Shown here piece after piece: positions 50,989 through 59,796 of a DNA stretch of 64,000 nt. The notes beneath the pieces were generated by a model. The model had not been told where the DNA came from and made no database searches. It saw only the letters and a program-made list of their open reading frames with translations. Both the position numbers and the translations under genes were made by a program. This stretch comes from Saprospiraceae bacterium (GTDB lineage Bacteria > Bacteroidota > Bacteroidia > Chitinophagales > Saprospiraceae). Where the stretch lies: assembly GCA_029263015.1 (NCBI GenBank), contig JAJCYI010000222.1:1-64000 (forward strand), written 5' to 3'. The first letter of the stretch is position 1; the number at the start of each line of letters is the position of its first letter.

Positions 50989-50998
50989 CAGCCCCTTT
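50970..50998. terminator. 10-bp GC-rich hairpin overlapping the stop codon
   Basis: AAAGGGGCTG (50970-50979) and its complement (50989-50998) around a 9-base loop. It spans the stop of the hypothetical gene and faces the end of the minus-strand gene at 51005. No T-run longer than three. Confidence 0.6.
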
Positions 50999-51004
50999 AA
51001 ACAA

Positions 51005-51352
51005 TTAATTAACAATATTCTCTTCAATAATAATAAAAGAACTTATCTGGCCTGAACAATCAGTAGCGAAATAAAACTTGTAACTACCCGTAGGAAGGTT
51101 GATAAAAGAAAAGGAAGAGTTGGAAGCCGTGTATTCTTCGCTCCCGAAACTGTCTTCTTCCCTATAATATTTCAACTTGTATTCCGTGCAACCACCTGAG
51201 CAATCGTCCCAGTCAAATGAAATATCACCTTGGTCGATCGAGGTGGTGGAGACATTCTGTGGGGTATTGCAAACCAATGGCGCTGTAGTGGTGAATGCTT
51301 GTCCGATTATTAACGAAACAAAAAGAACGAGGGCTGAAAAATAATTTTTCAT
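51005..51352 (-). CDS. Small secreted fibronectin-III-like protein
   Basis: 115 residues from the ATG at 51352 (an upstream in-frame ATG at 51424 lacks a signal peptide). Signal peptide MKNYFSALVLFVSLIIGQAF. The mature part is one domain: TPQNVSTTSIDQGDISFDWDDCSGGCTEYKLKYYRE then SFINLPTGSYKFYFATDCSGQISSFIIIEE, the strand order and length of a short FnIII domain. Two Cys pairs may be linked. There is no sorting domain. Function unknown. Confidence 0.75.
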   Translation of the reverse strand: MKNYFSALVLFVSLIIGQAFTTTAPLVCNTPQNVSTTSIDQGDISFDWDDCSGGCTEYKLKYYREEDSFGSEEYTASNSSFSFINLPTGSYKFYFATDCSGQISSFIIIEENIVN

Positions 51353-51646
51353 AAGGCATAAGAATTTGTGCCGATGCCAGGCAGTTAAGCCCGTTCGGAA
51401 TGGTAAAAAAGAAGCAATTGGCAAGGAGGGAATTAGCAGATGGTTGTTCCAGAAAGGGTAGAGACAATTGGATTTCTCGCTAAAACTTGGAACCTTCGCT
51501 TCTTGCTGATTATCGACACAAAGTTGGGCGGGAAAAGAGGGCGGGAACAGCCTGTTTTCAGTATTTCGGTATGGCCGAAAACGGTTAGAAGGAGGGATTA
51601 TTGGATTATCGGGGTGTATTTCAAAATGTCAGTCTGAAAACTATGA

Positions 51647-51678
51647 TTGGTCGCGCATAAGATGAACCGCTATTTTTG
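51647..51678 (+). promoter_or_regulatory. Orphan promoter TTG - 21 bp - TATTTTTG
   Basis: Exact -7 box TATTTTTG with a TTG -33 at the usual distance. There is no plus-strand gene in front of it; the transcript would run from about 51685 to the hairpin at 51734-51766. Confidence 0.5.
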
Positions 51679-51684
51679 TAGTGC

Positions 51685-51772
51685 ATCAGTCGGGAAAGGC
51701 GGTTGACTATTTGCTTCCCCTTCCCTAAAATACAAAAGCTACGCTTTTCAAAAAAGCGTAGCTTTTATATCT
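51685..51772 (+). ncRNA. Candidate small RNA of about 90 bases
   Basis: The stretch between the orphan promoter and the terminator has no ORF. It can fold into a 5' hairpin (GGGAAAGG near 51693 with CCCCTTCCC near 51717-51725) followed by the terminator stem. Purely inferred from sequence; the hairpin may serve only the minus-strand gene at 51800. Confidence 0.3.
51734..51766. terminator. Perfect 15-bp bidirectional terminator
   Basis: AAAAGCTACGCTTTT (51734-51748) and its complement (51752-51766) with a CAA loop, flanked by A and T tracts. It follows the minus-strand gene at 51800 by 34 bp and the orphan plus-strand promoter by 56 bp. Confidence 0.8.
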
Positions 51773-51799
51773 TCTAAAAATTACCAGTATATAACTTCC

Positions 51800-54700
51800 T
51801 TACCACCCCGGCACAATATTCAACCCAAACACCCCTTTTGTTTCCGACAATAAGGGCCAGGCATAATAAGGCTCCAGTATCATTGCCCCAAAAACATTGA
51901 TCCGCAGGGAAGCACCTGCGCTGAACAAGGGATTGAAATCAAATTCACGCAGGTTTTGATCGCCCTTGGCATCAAATGTATCCCAGGTCAACCCACCGTC
52001 CACAAAAAGGGTCAGCTCGGAAAAAAACGCTTTTGACTTGATGGCCGAAATGCTTTCTGGTCCGGTGAACGGCAGACGAACTTCAAAATTGGTCAGCAAA
52101 GCCTTGCTGCCGAACAGCTCATCGATGGAACGTTTGTTTTGTTGCAAAATCTCATTAGCTGTGTTGAAATCATATCCCCGCATATACCAAGGGAAGCCAA
52201 TAAAAATATCGGTGAACGAATTGGCATCGTTGCCATAGCGCCCAATATGCATGACCCGTGCAGCCAATGTTACTGGCTTCAGGTGGACGTACTTTCGCGC
52301 ATCAGCGGTCACATTGTAAAAGTCAAAATCACCCATGTACCGCTCCACGCCTATCCGGTAGCGGTAGCCCTTTATCGGGGAGGCAATGCCAAAATAGGAA
52401 TTGTCACCGACCAGGGCTACGTTTGCGGAAGCGAGGTTGCCTTTGAACAGGTTGAGGCCGACGTCTTCAGGGTTTACTTTATCCTTGTCCTCGAAAATAA
52501 GGCGGCCAGATGCATCAAAATATTGGTCGAATCGATCGACCCTATTGGAATACAAAGCTAGGGAAAGGCCACCTTCCAATCTGGTTGTTTTGGAAAATGG
52601 ATATTGAGCAAACACACTCAATTTTTCCTCAAATGTCCGAATCCGGTCCAGGACGTAGTGATCGAAAACAATATTTGTATCATCGGAGCCAGGCAATGGG
52701 TCGCGCCCGACAAAGCCAAACCGCCCGCTGGAATAGGGTAGGTGCGACAGGCCAACGCCCCAGTTGATCCTCTTTTTTCGGTTGATGTAAGCAACAGAAC
52801 CGCCAAAGTCATATATATCGCCATTTAAGAAAATGCTCGTGTACAATTGGTGGTCGCCGAGCATGTCACCAAATAGAAGGTCGGCCCCACCGGCCAGGCC
52901 AGTGGTGGATCCACTGTAAATAGAGCCAGTACTAACCCCCACGCCAGCACTGCCGCCAGCATAGTCCAATTTGAATTTAGGACGGTAGTCATGGGCGACG
53001 ACCTCCTTTGTTGACAAAGATTTCAACTTATCCAACTTTGGCAAATTGATAGCGATGATGTCGGTTGCTGTAGGATCAACTTTGGGCAAGGTGGCAGCAG
53101 TCAGGTCAACACTGTCAATTGCAACCTCCTCATTGAGCAACTTATCTGATTTGGTGCGATAGATATTGTAACTGCCATTGGAGTAATGCGTGTAAAGTAT
53201 CCTGTCACGTTTTTCTTTCACTGAAGCTGAAATAGCTGGTGCATAAGGCGTTATTCCGGTAATCCCAGTCAGGAATTTTGTTTGTTGAAATACTTTTCCT
53301 GTGGCCGTCTCATACCTGTACATATTCCTGAAACCGTCCCGGTCGCTCAAGAAAAGAACATCTCCTTTGTTGTCAAAAATGGGATTGAGGTTGTCAGCGC
53401 CATTAAAAATTTCGAGGACTTTCACATCAGGCCGATCATTTACAGAAACTTCAAAATCCATGATGGCGAGGTTGAAGGTCCAGCGTGCATCGCCCCTTTC
53501 GATGCTCAATTGATCGGTGGCAAAGACCAGTTGGCTGCCATCGGCATTCCATGACGGGGCCATTTCAGAATATTTGTCGTCAGTGAGCTGGGTGGTTTTT
53601 TTGTTTTTCAATTTCACCTGAAACAAGTCAACCTGCCCATCTTTCAACCCTGCCACCACGATGTTTTTGCCATCGGGCGACCAAGCGGGATTGCTGAATG
53701 CTGGCAAGCCAGGAATTTCGAACGACTCAATCAGCTTTCCTTTCAAATCTTTGATAACCAGTACGTTGGAACCTTTCCGTACACCCACGAATGCGATCCT
53801 GTCACTTCTCGGCGACCAAGTGCCAGCACTTTCGATAAAGCTCAGGTCGTCAAGATGGCCGCTCTTGGTGGCGCTGTGGATATTCCCGATGACCTCGCCC
53901 GTTATGGCATTTGCGATAAACAGGTCAATGCTGAACAGGCCTTTTTCCGAAAGGAAAGCAACGTACTTGCCATTGGGACTCAGCACGGGGGCAATGTTGA
54001 TTCGTCCGCCATTTTCTTTCTGTGAAATGATGGAGTTGCCAATCACCTTTTCCTTTTTGTTTCCCAAAAACTGGCCGTAATGGTTTTTGATCGCATTCAC
54101 CCAAAGTTCAGAAAGGGCTTTTTGATCCATACCGACTTCTTTTTTGATGGCATCCCTCAATCCATATTTTGCCGTCGAAACAAAAAGCGGTGTGATGACT
54201 TCATCCCCTTTCAAACCTGTGATGAACGCCCAAAACGCCTGCCCCCAACGGTAGGGAAAATATCGGGGGTTGCTCAATTGTTTTATGCTCGGGATCTTAT
54301 CGTTCAGCACAGCATCCCGCATCCACAGCGAAGTGTTGGCGTCCACCCGCCCGATGGACATATACTCGGCCAGCCCCTCGATCATCCACAACGGGATGTT
54401 GGACAGGTTGCGGATATTGGTGCTGTCACCATTTATAATCATATGGTATTGGAAAGCATGTACCAGTTCATGTCCAAGCACGTGTTTTGTCTGTGCATTG
54501 GACATGGCGATGGGCATAATGACCCGGTTTTTCAGGCCCTCGGTTACACCGCCTGTACCCACTCCGATACTGCTGCCGACAGCGTTGGTCTGTTGGAAAT
54601 CAGCGTGGTTGTTGTAAATGATGAGCGGATTTTTTTGGGAAAAAGTATCGGCGAGTGCAGCTTGGTGCAACTGGTACCAATGTTCGGTCTGGTTCGCTAG

Positions 54701-54880
54701 GTATTCGATCAATTCAGGATTGTCGAGGTAATGGTAAATTTCAAAATTGGGTGTTTGCAATACCTTGAAGTCAAAGTCCTCATAGCGAGGTTTGTTTTTT
54801 CCAAAATATTGCGCTTGAATGGGTAGAGACCACAAAATCAGTAAGAATAGACTGGATAGGATAAATGCTATTTTTCGCAT
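51800..54880 (-). CDS. Zincin - TolB-like propeller - outer membrane barrel protein
   Basis: 1026 residues. Signal peptide ends at PIQAQ (residue 24). Residues 25-270 form a gluzincin (peptidase MA-like) domain: HELVHAFQ at 137-144 is the zinc-binding HExxH, and WMIEGLAEY at 165-173 gives the third ligand Glu. Residues about 290-600 are a WD40-like/PD40 propeller (SPNGKYVAFLSEKG, WSPRSDRIAFVG, NPAWSPDGKNIVVAG, APSWNADGSQLVFATD). The last 350 residues end LFVDGGLTWDTFD..FSAGASLRINVFG..LEPYYAWPL, as in the Omp85/D15 surface-antigen barrel. A peptidase or chaperone role at the outer membrane is inferred; I know of no characterised homologue. Confidence 0.88.
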   Translation of the reverse strand: MRKIAFILSSLFLLILWSLPIQAQYFGKNKPRYEDFDFKVLQTPNFEIYHYLDNPELIEYLANQTEHWYQLHQAALADTFSQKNPLIIYNNHADFQQTNAVGSSIGVGTGGVTEGLKNRVIMPIAMSNAQTKHVLGHELVHAFQYHMIINGDSTNIRNLSNIPLWMIEGLAEYMSIGRVDANTSLWMRDAVLNDKIPSIKQLSNPRYFPYRWGQAFWAFITGLKGDEVITPLFVSTAKYGLRDAIKKEVGMDQKALSELWVNAIKNHYGQFLGNKKEKVIGNSIISQKENGGRINIAPVLSPNGKYVAFLSEKGLFSIDLFIANAITGEVIGNIHSATKSGHLDDLSFIESAGTWSPRSDRIAFVGVRKGSNVLVIKDLKGKLIESFEIPGLPAFSNPAWSPDGKNIVVAGLKDGQVDLFQVKLKNKKTTQLTDDKYSEMAPSWNADGSQLVFATDQLSIERGDARWTFNLAIMDFEVSVNDRPDVKVLEIFNGADNLNPIFDNKGDVLFLSDRDGFRNMYRYETATGKVFQQTKFLTGITGITPYAPAISASVKEKRDRILYTHYSNGSYNIYRTKSDKLLNEEVAIDSVDLTAATLPKVDPTATDIIAINLPKLDKLKSLSTKEVVAHDYRPKFKLDYAGGSAGVGVSTGSIYSGSTTGLAGGADLLFGDMLGDHQLYTSIFLNGDIYDFGGSVAYINRKKRINWGVGLSHLPYSSGRFGFVGRDPLPGSDDTNIVFDHYVLDRIRTFEEKLSVFAQYPFSKTTRLEGGLSLALYSNRVDRFDQYFDASGRLIFEDKDKVNPEDVGLNLFKGNLASANVALVGDNSYFGIASPIKGYRYRIGVERYMGDFDFYNVTADARKYVHLKPVTLAARVMHIGRYGNDANSFTDIFIGFPWYMRGYDFNTANEILQQNKRSIDELFGSKALLTNFEVRLPFTGPESISAIKSKAFFSELTLFVDGGLTWDTFDAKGDQNLREFDFNPLFSAGASLRINVFGAMILEPYYAWPLLSETKGVFGLNIVPGW

Positions 54881-54929
54881 GGTGTAAAGGTTTTAATGAA
54901 AATAGCGGCGAAGTCTTTACATATAAAAG

Positions 54930-54991
54930 AATTGAAAATTGAGAATTGAGAATTGAGAACAGTTAATTTTCAATTATCCATTCTCAATTAT
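54930..54991. repeat. Heptamer arrays AATTGAG and CAATTAT, partly complementary
   Basis: Four words of AATTGAG type (54930-54957) are followed by CAATTAT, CCATTCT, CAATTAT (54971-54991). The two blocks can pair through AATTGAGA/TCTCAATT. They fill the divergent spacer between the barrel gene and the sensor-regulator gene. Confidence 0.7.
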
Positions 54992-55140
54992 ATTGTACCA
55001 TTATAAACTGGTGTTCCCTTAGTTGTGGTTTGGTTAAAATGGTTAAAATTGTCGTAAAAAAGCTTGGCGAATTATGGAGAAAGAGAGTTATAGGAAATTT
55101 GGGTTGGGTTTTCCTGCCAAGAAGTTTGGCACACCATTCT

Positions 55141-55148
55141 TATATTTG
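55141..55148 (+). promoter_or_regulatory. -7 box TATATTTG of the hybrid sensor-regulator gene
   Basis: Exact TAnnTTTG match. Transcription would start near 55155, which excludes the upstream ATG at 55039 and supports the TTG at 55201 as the start codon. Confidence 0.6.
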
Positions 55149-55200
55149 TTTTTTGTTCTCTTGCTCCAAATACCCATCCAATGAATCAACACCAACGGAG

Positions 55201-58200
55201 TTGTTAAGCACAAAGACTTTATTTGCTTCTATCCTTCTTGTATTCCTTTCTTTTGAGACTATCTCACAGGACCAGGTTCTCCATTCCCAATTTTACGGCA
55301 TCGAAGAAGGGCTTTCTCATCGTGATGTTCAATGTATTCATCAGGACAGGCAGGGCTTTATGTGGTTCGGCACCAAGTACGGCCTGAACCGCTTCGACGG
55401 ATATGGGTTTATGTGGATTACTGAAGAAAAGCATGGTTTACCCTCCAATAACATTGAATTTATTCTGGAAGATATGGATGGGGAGATGTGGCTGATGGAA
55501 ACAGAAGGGATTTATAAATACCAGGTAAAGAGTATTGCGATCTTCAACCCTGTCACCCACCACATCCAATCATTGGAAGAAAAATTCGGTGCTGACCTGC
55601 CATTTGTACCAACTGATATTATTGGTTTCGCACAAAATGAAAAAGGGCATTTGGTATTTGTATCCAAAAAACACCAACTCTTTACTTATACCGAAGAGTG
55701 GAAAACCTATTCCATTGATTTAGGTGAGTTTTCCGATTTACACCTGATTCATTTTGCCCCTAATGGCGAGTTCTGGATAACGGTTCAAGAACGAAATTCA
55801 CATCAAGCCTTGATCATCCTTGATGACCAGGGCAACATTAAAAAAAGGTACCGCCACCCAGCCTCCAACTACCTCAATGTGTATAAATTCGATGAGAGTG
55901 GTGGTGGCAGGTACTTCAGCGCTTACAACAATGTGGTCTTGGGCGAACAAACTGTTTTGTTCTTTTATATTACCCCTGAAGGAAAGCAAATTATAGATTC
56001 TGCCACCGTTTTTAATAAATCCGATGTCAAGTTTTATAATGTTGCCACTTTGGGAGAAGTCCACGAAACCCCAAGCAATTACTGGGTATTTACGGACAAG
56101 AAGCAGTTAAGTATAATTGATAAAATTTCTGGAAAAACCATTTCAACACCCAACAAGCAATATTTCAACCTTGAAACCACCAATGATATCTTCACAGATA
56201 AAAACAAGATAGTTTGGGTAGCTACCCAGTTCGGTATTTACCGTTTTCAGTTCAAAAAACCCCAGTTCAAAAAGTATTTGAGCGACCAAAAAGAAAAAGG
56301 GCATAACGAACTGTTTGCCTGTCGGCAAATGACAAGGGACGGCAATAACCATTTATGGGTGAGGGTGGAAAACCCGCAAGCTGTTTGGAAAATCAACTTG
56401 GACAGCCACGAGGCCAATGATGCCAGTAAAAAAAAATCCAGCCTACCCCCTCTGCCTTCATTAAGTAACACCAATTATGCTATAACCCAAACCTCTAATG
56501 GTGACATCATCTATTCGGGGAGCAGGGATATTTTTAGAGTAAACCCCGAGACCCATGAATATTTAAGGATCAATACCCTGGAATCACGGAGGTCTATTTG
56601 GGCTTTTTATGAAGATAAATTTGGCAGGGTCTGGTTTGGGGACCAGAACAACAATGAACTCGGATATATCGAAAACGGTGATGTTGCGATCGTGACAGGA
56701 CAGCTCAGCCAAACCGAACGTCTGTACATATATCAATTTTTAGAAAAGGAAAATGCCGATACATTATGGCTGGTGACCAACGGGGGCTTATTTACCTTGG
56801 ATATAAAAAACAAGAAGTTACTCGACCGTTTTTGGAGCAAAGGCGAAGGAAAATACTATTTCCCTTTTGACAATATCTACCATGTCCATCGCGACGGAGA
56901 CGGTTCATTTTGGATGGCTACAGGCGGCTATGGAATCATCCATGTGAACATTTCGGCAGGAGGGATTGACGTAACCGAGCAGTTCACCCGTGCAGATGGG
57001 CTGCCAAACAATACCATTTACGCGATCTATGAAGACGATTTCGGCAATCTTTGGATGTCATCGGATTACGGAATTGCCGAATTTAATAAAGCCAGCAAAC
57101 GGTTCAGGGGCTACACAGAAAAAGATGGCCTGGCCCATAATGAATTTAACCGGGTTTCCCATTTTCAGGACACGGAAGGGAATATTTATTTTGGTGGGCT
57201 GAACGGGATCACTGCCTTTCATCCAAAGGATCTTTTAGGCGATACTCTGACTGCCCGGCCAGAATTGGTGATCACAAACTTTGAGCAGTTCGATGGTGAT
57301 CAAAATAAATTGATAAATAAACTAGGTGATTTACGGCAACAAAATACGATTACCATTCATCCAGACGATCGGTTTTTTAGATTGGAATTTGCCTTGTTGA
57401 CATACAACGAAACAGATAAAATCCAATATGCTTTTAAAGTGGAAGGCGTGGACAAGGATTGGATTTATCAAAAGGAAAACATACTCCGGTTCAGTCGGTT
57501 GCCTTATGGCAATCATGTTTTGCACATCAAAGGACAAGCCGCCAATGGGCTATGGTCGGAGAAAGAACTGCAATTGGATGTAGTGGTGATAAAGCCATTT
57601 TATTTACAAACTTGGTTTTTGATTTTGACAGGCTTGTTGTTTATCATTAGTGGTCCTGTATTTTATTTCTGGCGGACAGCACGTTTGAGGAAAAGACAAG
57701 AAGAGTTGGAAAAGACGGTGGAGCAAAGAACCTATCAAATCCAGGAAGATAAAAAGATCATTGAAACACAAAACCAGACATTGGAGCAGCAGGCCGTGGA
57801 CTTGAAATCTTTGGAAAAACTCAAATCCCGCTTTTTAGCCAATGTGTCCCACGAGTTGCGTACTCCGCTCACGCTGATGCTCGGCCCCGTCAATTCATTG
57901 TTGAAACGAAAGAAAAAAGAGAATGACGAAAAGAAACTGCTCCAGTTCATCCAGCGCAACGCCCAACAGCTACAGAACCTCATTAATGAAATACTCGACC
58001 TCTCAAAACTGGAGAATAACAAACTGGAAGTAGAAGAAGAACCCGTTGCCTTTTACCCCTACCTGAAAGAGCAAATGGCACAGTTCCATTCTGCTGCTAC
58101 CAGCTACCTGCTGGATTTTGAACTGAAGTTTCAGGTCGATAAATCCCTGAATATCCTGTTGGACAAAGGCAAATTTGAAAAAATCGCCCTTAACTTTCTG

Positions 58201-59364
58201 TCTAATGCATTGAAATTTACGCCGTCGGGTGGCAACGTAACCCTCGCAGTGGAGGGTGACGACGCCCAACTGCAACTTAGTGTGAGGGATACAGGCCCTG
58301 GTATCCACCCCAACGACTTGCCCCACGTCTTTGATCGTTTTTACCAATCCAAACATGCGAACACTAGGACAGAAGGTGGAACGGGTATTGGCCTTTCGCT
58401 GGTCAAGGAACTGGCAGGATTGCTGGGAGGTGAGGTTTGGGTGGAGAGTGAATTGGGAATGGGGAGTGCTTTTTATTTCAAGTTTCCGAAGAAGACTACT
58501 TCTTTAATTGAAAATGGAGAATTAACAATTGAAAATTTCACCCAAACCCAAAAAGCACCGATAATTGCCCAGGGGCAGCAAACAATAAAACCTAAACAGC
58601 AAACAACAACCATCCTCGTTGTTGAAGACAACCGTGACCTGCGGGAATACCTCCAGTTCCTCCTCTCTGACTACAATGTCATCACTGCCGAAAATGGAAA
58701 AGTGGGCCTTGACTGCTTACTGCAAACTGCTGATTGCCAACTAATAATCAGCGACCTCATGATGCCTGTCATGGATGGTTTCCAGTTTTTGAAAAAATTG
58801 AAAGCCGACGACCGCTGGCGGCACCTACCTGTCATCATGCTGACGGCCAAAGTGAATGCCCGGGCGAAGCTCAAAGCCCTCCGCATTGGTGTGGACGATT
58901 ACCTGACGAAGCCCTTTCAGGAAGAAGAACTCAAAGCACGTATTGAGAACCTGCTCCGCAATTACCGGGAAAGGATGGCCTATTTCTCAGTAGAAAAAAC
59001 CAGGGAGGACAGTTCTGGGCCGAGTAGGCCCGTCATAGCTGCCGTGGATGCCGAGTGGTTAGAGGTATTAGAAAATGTATGTGCTACTCATCTTGCGGAT
59101 AGCCGGCTTAAAATTGATTTTGCAGCGGCAAAAATGCACCTTAGCGAACGCCAGTTCTACCGCCGCCTCAAACAACTTACAGGTCTTACACCCAATCAGT
59201 ACCTACAGGAAATCCGACTTCAACGAGCGAAAGACATGCTGGTGGAAGGAACGTATGCCACTGTGAAAGAAGTCAGCGCCGCAGTTGGCTTCAAAGATGT
59301 CCGCTATTTTTCCGAACTCTTTGAACGGCATTTTGCAGCGAAGCCTTCGGAGATGCGGGATTGA
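55201..59364 (+). CDS. Hybrid two-component sensor regulator (propeller, histidine kinase, receiver, AraC HTH)
   Basis: 1387 residues from the TTG at 55201, giving a proper signal/anchor (LSTKTLFASILLVFLSFETIS); the frame continues to 55030 but upstream residues do not fit. Residues about 30-720 are two seven-bladed propellers (repeats such as GLSHRDVQCIHQDRQGFMWFGTKYGLNRFDG), then a Y_Y_Y domain and one transmembrane segment at 801-825. A coiled coil leads to HisKA with His884 in NVSHELRTPL, then HATPase (GGTGIGLSLVKELAGLLGG). A receiver has its phosphoacceptor at Asp1185 (LIISDLMMPVMDG). The C-terminus is an AraC-type HTH (about 1285-1387). This is the HTCS class that regulates glycan use in Bacteroidota; no SusCD pair is in the window, so the regulon is unknown. 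Confidence 0.93.
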   Translation: MLSTKTLFASILLVFLSFETISQDQVLHSQFYGIEEGLSHRDVQCIHQDRQGFMWFGTKYGLNRFDGYGFMWITEEKHGLPSNNIEFILEDMDGEMWLMETEGIYKYQVKSIAIFNPVTHHIQSLEEKFGADLPFVPTDIIGFAQNEKGHLVFVSKKHQLFTYTEEWKTYSIDLGEFSDLHLIHFAPNGEFWITVQERNSHQALIILDDQGNIKKRYRHPASNYLNVYKFDESGGGRYFSAYNNVVLGEQTVLFFYITPEGKQIIDSATVFNKSDVKFYNVATLGEVHETPSNYWVFTDKKQLSIIDKISGKTISTPNKQYFNLETTNDIFTDKNKIVWVATQFGIYRFQFKKPQFKKYLSDQKEKGHNELFACRQMTRDGNNHLWVRVENPQAVWKINLDSHEANDASKKKSSLPPLPSLSNTNYAITQTSNGDIIYSGSRDIFRVNPETHEYLRINTLESRRSIWAFYEDKFGRVWFGDQNNNELGYIENGDVAIVTGQLSQTERLYIYQFLEKENADTLWLVTNGGLFTLDIKNKKLLDRFWSKGEGKYYFPFDNIYHVHRDGDGSFWMATGGYGIIHVNISAGGIDVTEQFTRADGLPNNTIYAIYEDDFGNLWMSSDYGIAEFNKASKRFRGYTEKDGLAHNEFNRVSHFQDTEGNIYFGGLNGITAFHPKDLLGDTLTARPELVITNFEQFDGDQNKLINKLGDLRQQNTITIHPDDRFFRLEFALLTYNETDKIQYAFKVEGVDKDWIYQKENILRFSRLPYGNHVLHIKGQAANGLWSEKELQLDVVVIKPFYLQTWFLILTGLLFIISGPVFYFWRTARLRKRQEELEKTVEQRTYQIQEDKKIIETQNQTLEQQAVDLKSLEKLKSRFLANVSHELRTPLTLMLGPVNSLLKRKKKENDEKKLLQFIQRNAQQLQNLINEILDLSKLENNKLEVEEEPVAFYPYLKEQMAQFHSAATSYLLDFELKFQVDKSLNILLDKGKFEKIALNFLSNALKFTPSGGNVTLAVEGDDAQLQLSVRDTGPGIHPNDLPHVFDRFYQSKHANTRTEGGTGIGLSLVKELAGLLGGEVWVESELGMGSAFYFKFPKKTTSLIENGELTIENFTQTQKAPIIAQGQQTIKPKQQTTTILVVEDNRDLREYLQFLLSDYNVITAENGKVGLDCLLQTADCQLIISDLMMPVMDGFQFLKKLKADDRWRHLPVIMLTAKVNARAKLKALRIGVDDYLTKPFQEEELKARIENLLRNYRERMAYFSVEKTREDSSGPSRPVIAAVDAEWLEVLENVCATHLADSRLKIDFAAAKMHLSERQFYRRLKQLTGLTPNQYLQEIRLQRAKDMLVEGTYATVKEVSAAVGFKDVRYFSELFERHFAAKPSEMRD

Positions 59365-59367
59365 TTT

Positions 59368-59529
59368 AGGAACGTGTAAAGAATAACTTATAACATCTTG
59401 CTGTTTCTTTTGCCCTTATTCTTTCCTTTAAAATCAGTCATAGTATCAACAATACTTCTTCTCTTAAAGAAAATCTAAGGACAAAATAATTCACCAATCT
59501 TGTTATAACTTATTCTTTACATGTTCCTT
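59368..59529. repeat. 162-bp element with 28-bp inverted ends
   Basis: 59368-59395 and the reverse complement of 59502-59529 agree at 26 of 28 positions (shared core TGTAAAGAATAA and TTATAACA). The left end begins 3 bp after the stop codon of the sensor-regulator. The interior has no ORF. MITE-like. Confidence 0.7.
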
Positions 59530-59631
59530 ATTTTTCATTTTATCATTACTTATCTTTAAATCCACCTCTTTTTTTTCAAAATGGCAGTTTAACCACACCA
59601 AGTCGGCAGGATTACCACACCTCGCCCTCCC

Positions 59632-59639
59632 CATCTTTG
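59632..59639 (+). promoter_or_regulatory. Possible -7 box CATCTTTG before a 20-residue ORF
   Basis: One base off TAnnTTTG. It is 50 bp upstream of the small ORF at 59689 and about 160 bp upstream of a strong terminator. Weak by itself. Confidence 0.3.
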
Positions 59640-59688
59640 CCCCTGTTATCACAACAGAAAAATCACCTAAAACCCAAATAAAAACACC

Positions 59689-59751
59689 ATGGACGACCTC
59701 ATCCTGCTGATTGCCTCTGTCATCTCATTGGCATCCCTCCATTTACCATAA
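59689..59751 (+). CDS. Candidate 20-residue membrane peptide
   Basis: ATG at 59689 opens a 20-codon frame: an acidic start (MDD) followed by a hydrophobic stretch of Leu, Ile, Val, Ala and Ser, ending LHLP. The composition fits a single short membrane helix. It has a promoter-like box upstream and a rho-independent terminator 45 bp downstream, so it may be a free peptide, a leader, or chance. Too short for any domain call. Confidence 0.35.
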   Translation: MDDLILLIASVISLASLHLP

Positions 59752-59796
59752 AAAATTAAAGACCAAACAGACCCTGCCCCAAAAGACTATAGTTCC

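Larger units (their letters stand above)
51353..51799. other. Spacer with an orphan plus-strand promoter and a terminator
   Basis: No convincing ORF (a 65-codon plus-strand frame at 51440-51637 has no features). Near the right end TTG (51647-51649), 21 bp, TATTTTTG (51671-51678) make a good -33/-7 promoter pointing right, and a perfect terminator hairpin lies 56 bp further on. Confidence 0.55.

Noticed and set aside
51440-51637. 65-codon plus-strand ORF in the spacer before the barrel gene
   Set aside because: No recognisable features; the only plus-strand promoter in this spacer lies downstream of it.
55030-55200. Longer N-terminus of the hybrid sensor regulator
   Set aside because: The residues do not form a signal or membrane helix, and an exact -7 box lies within this stretch.
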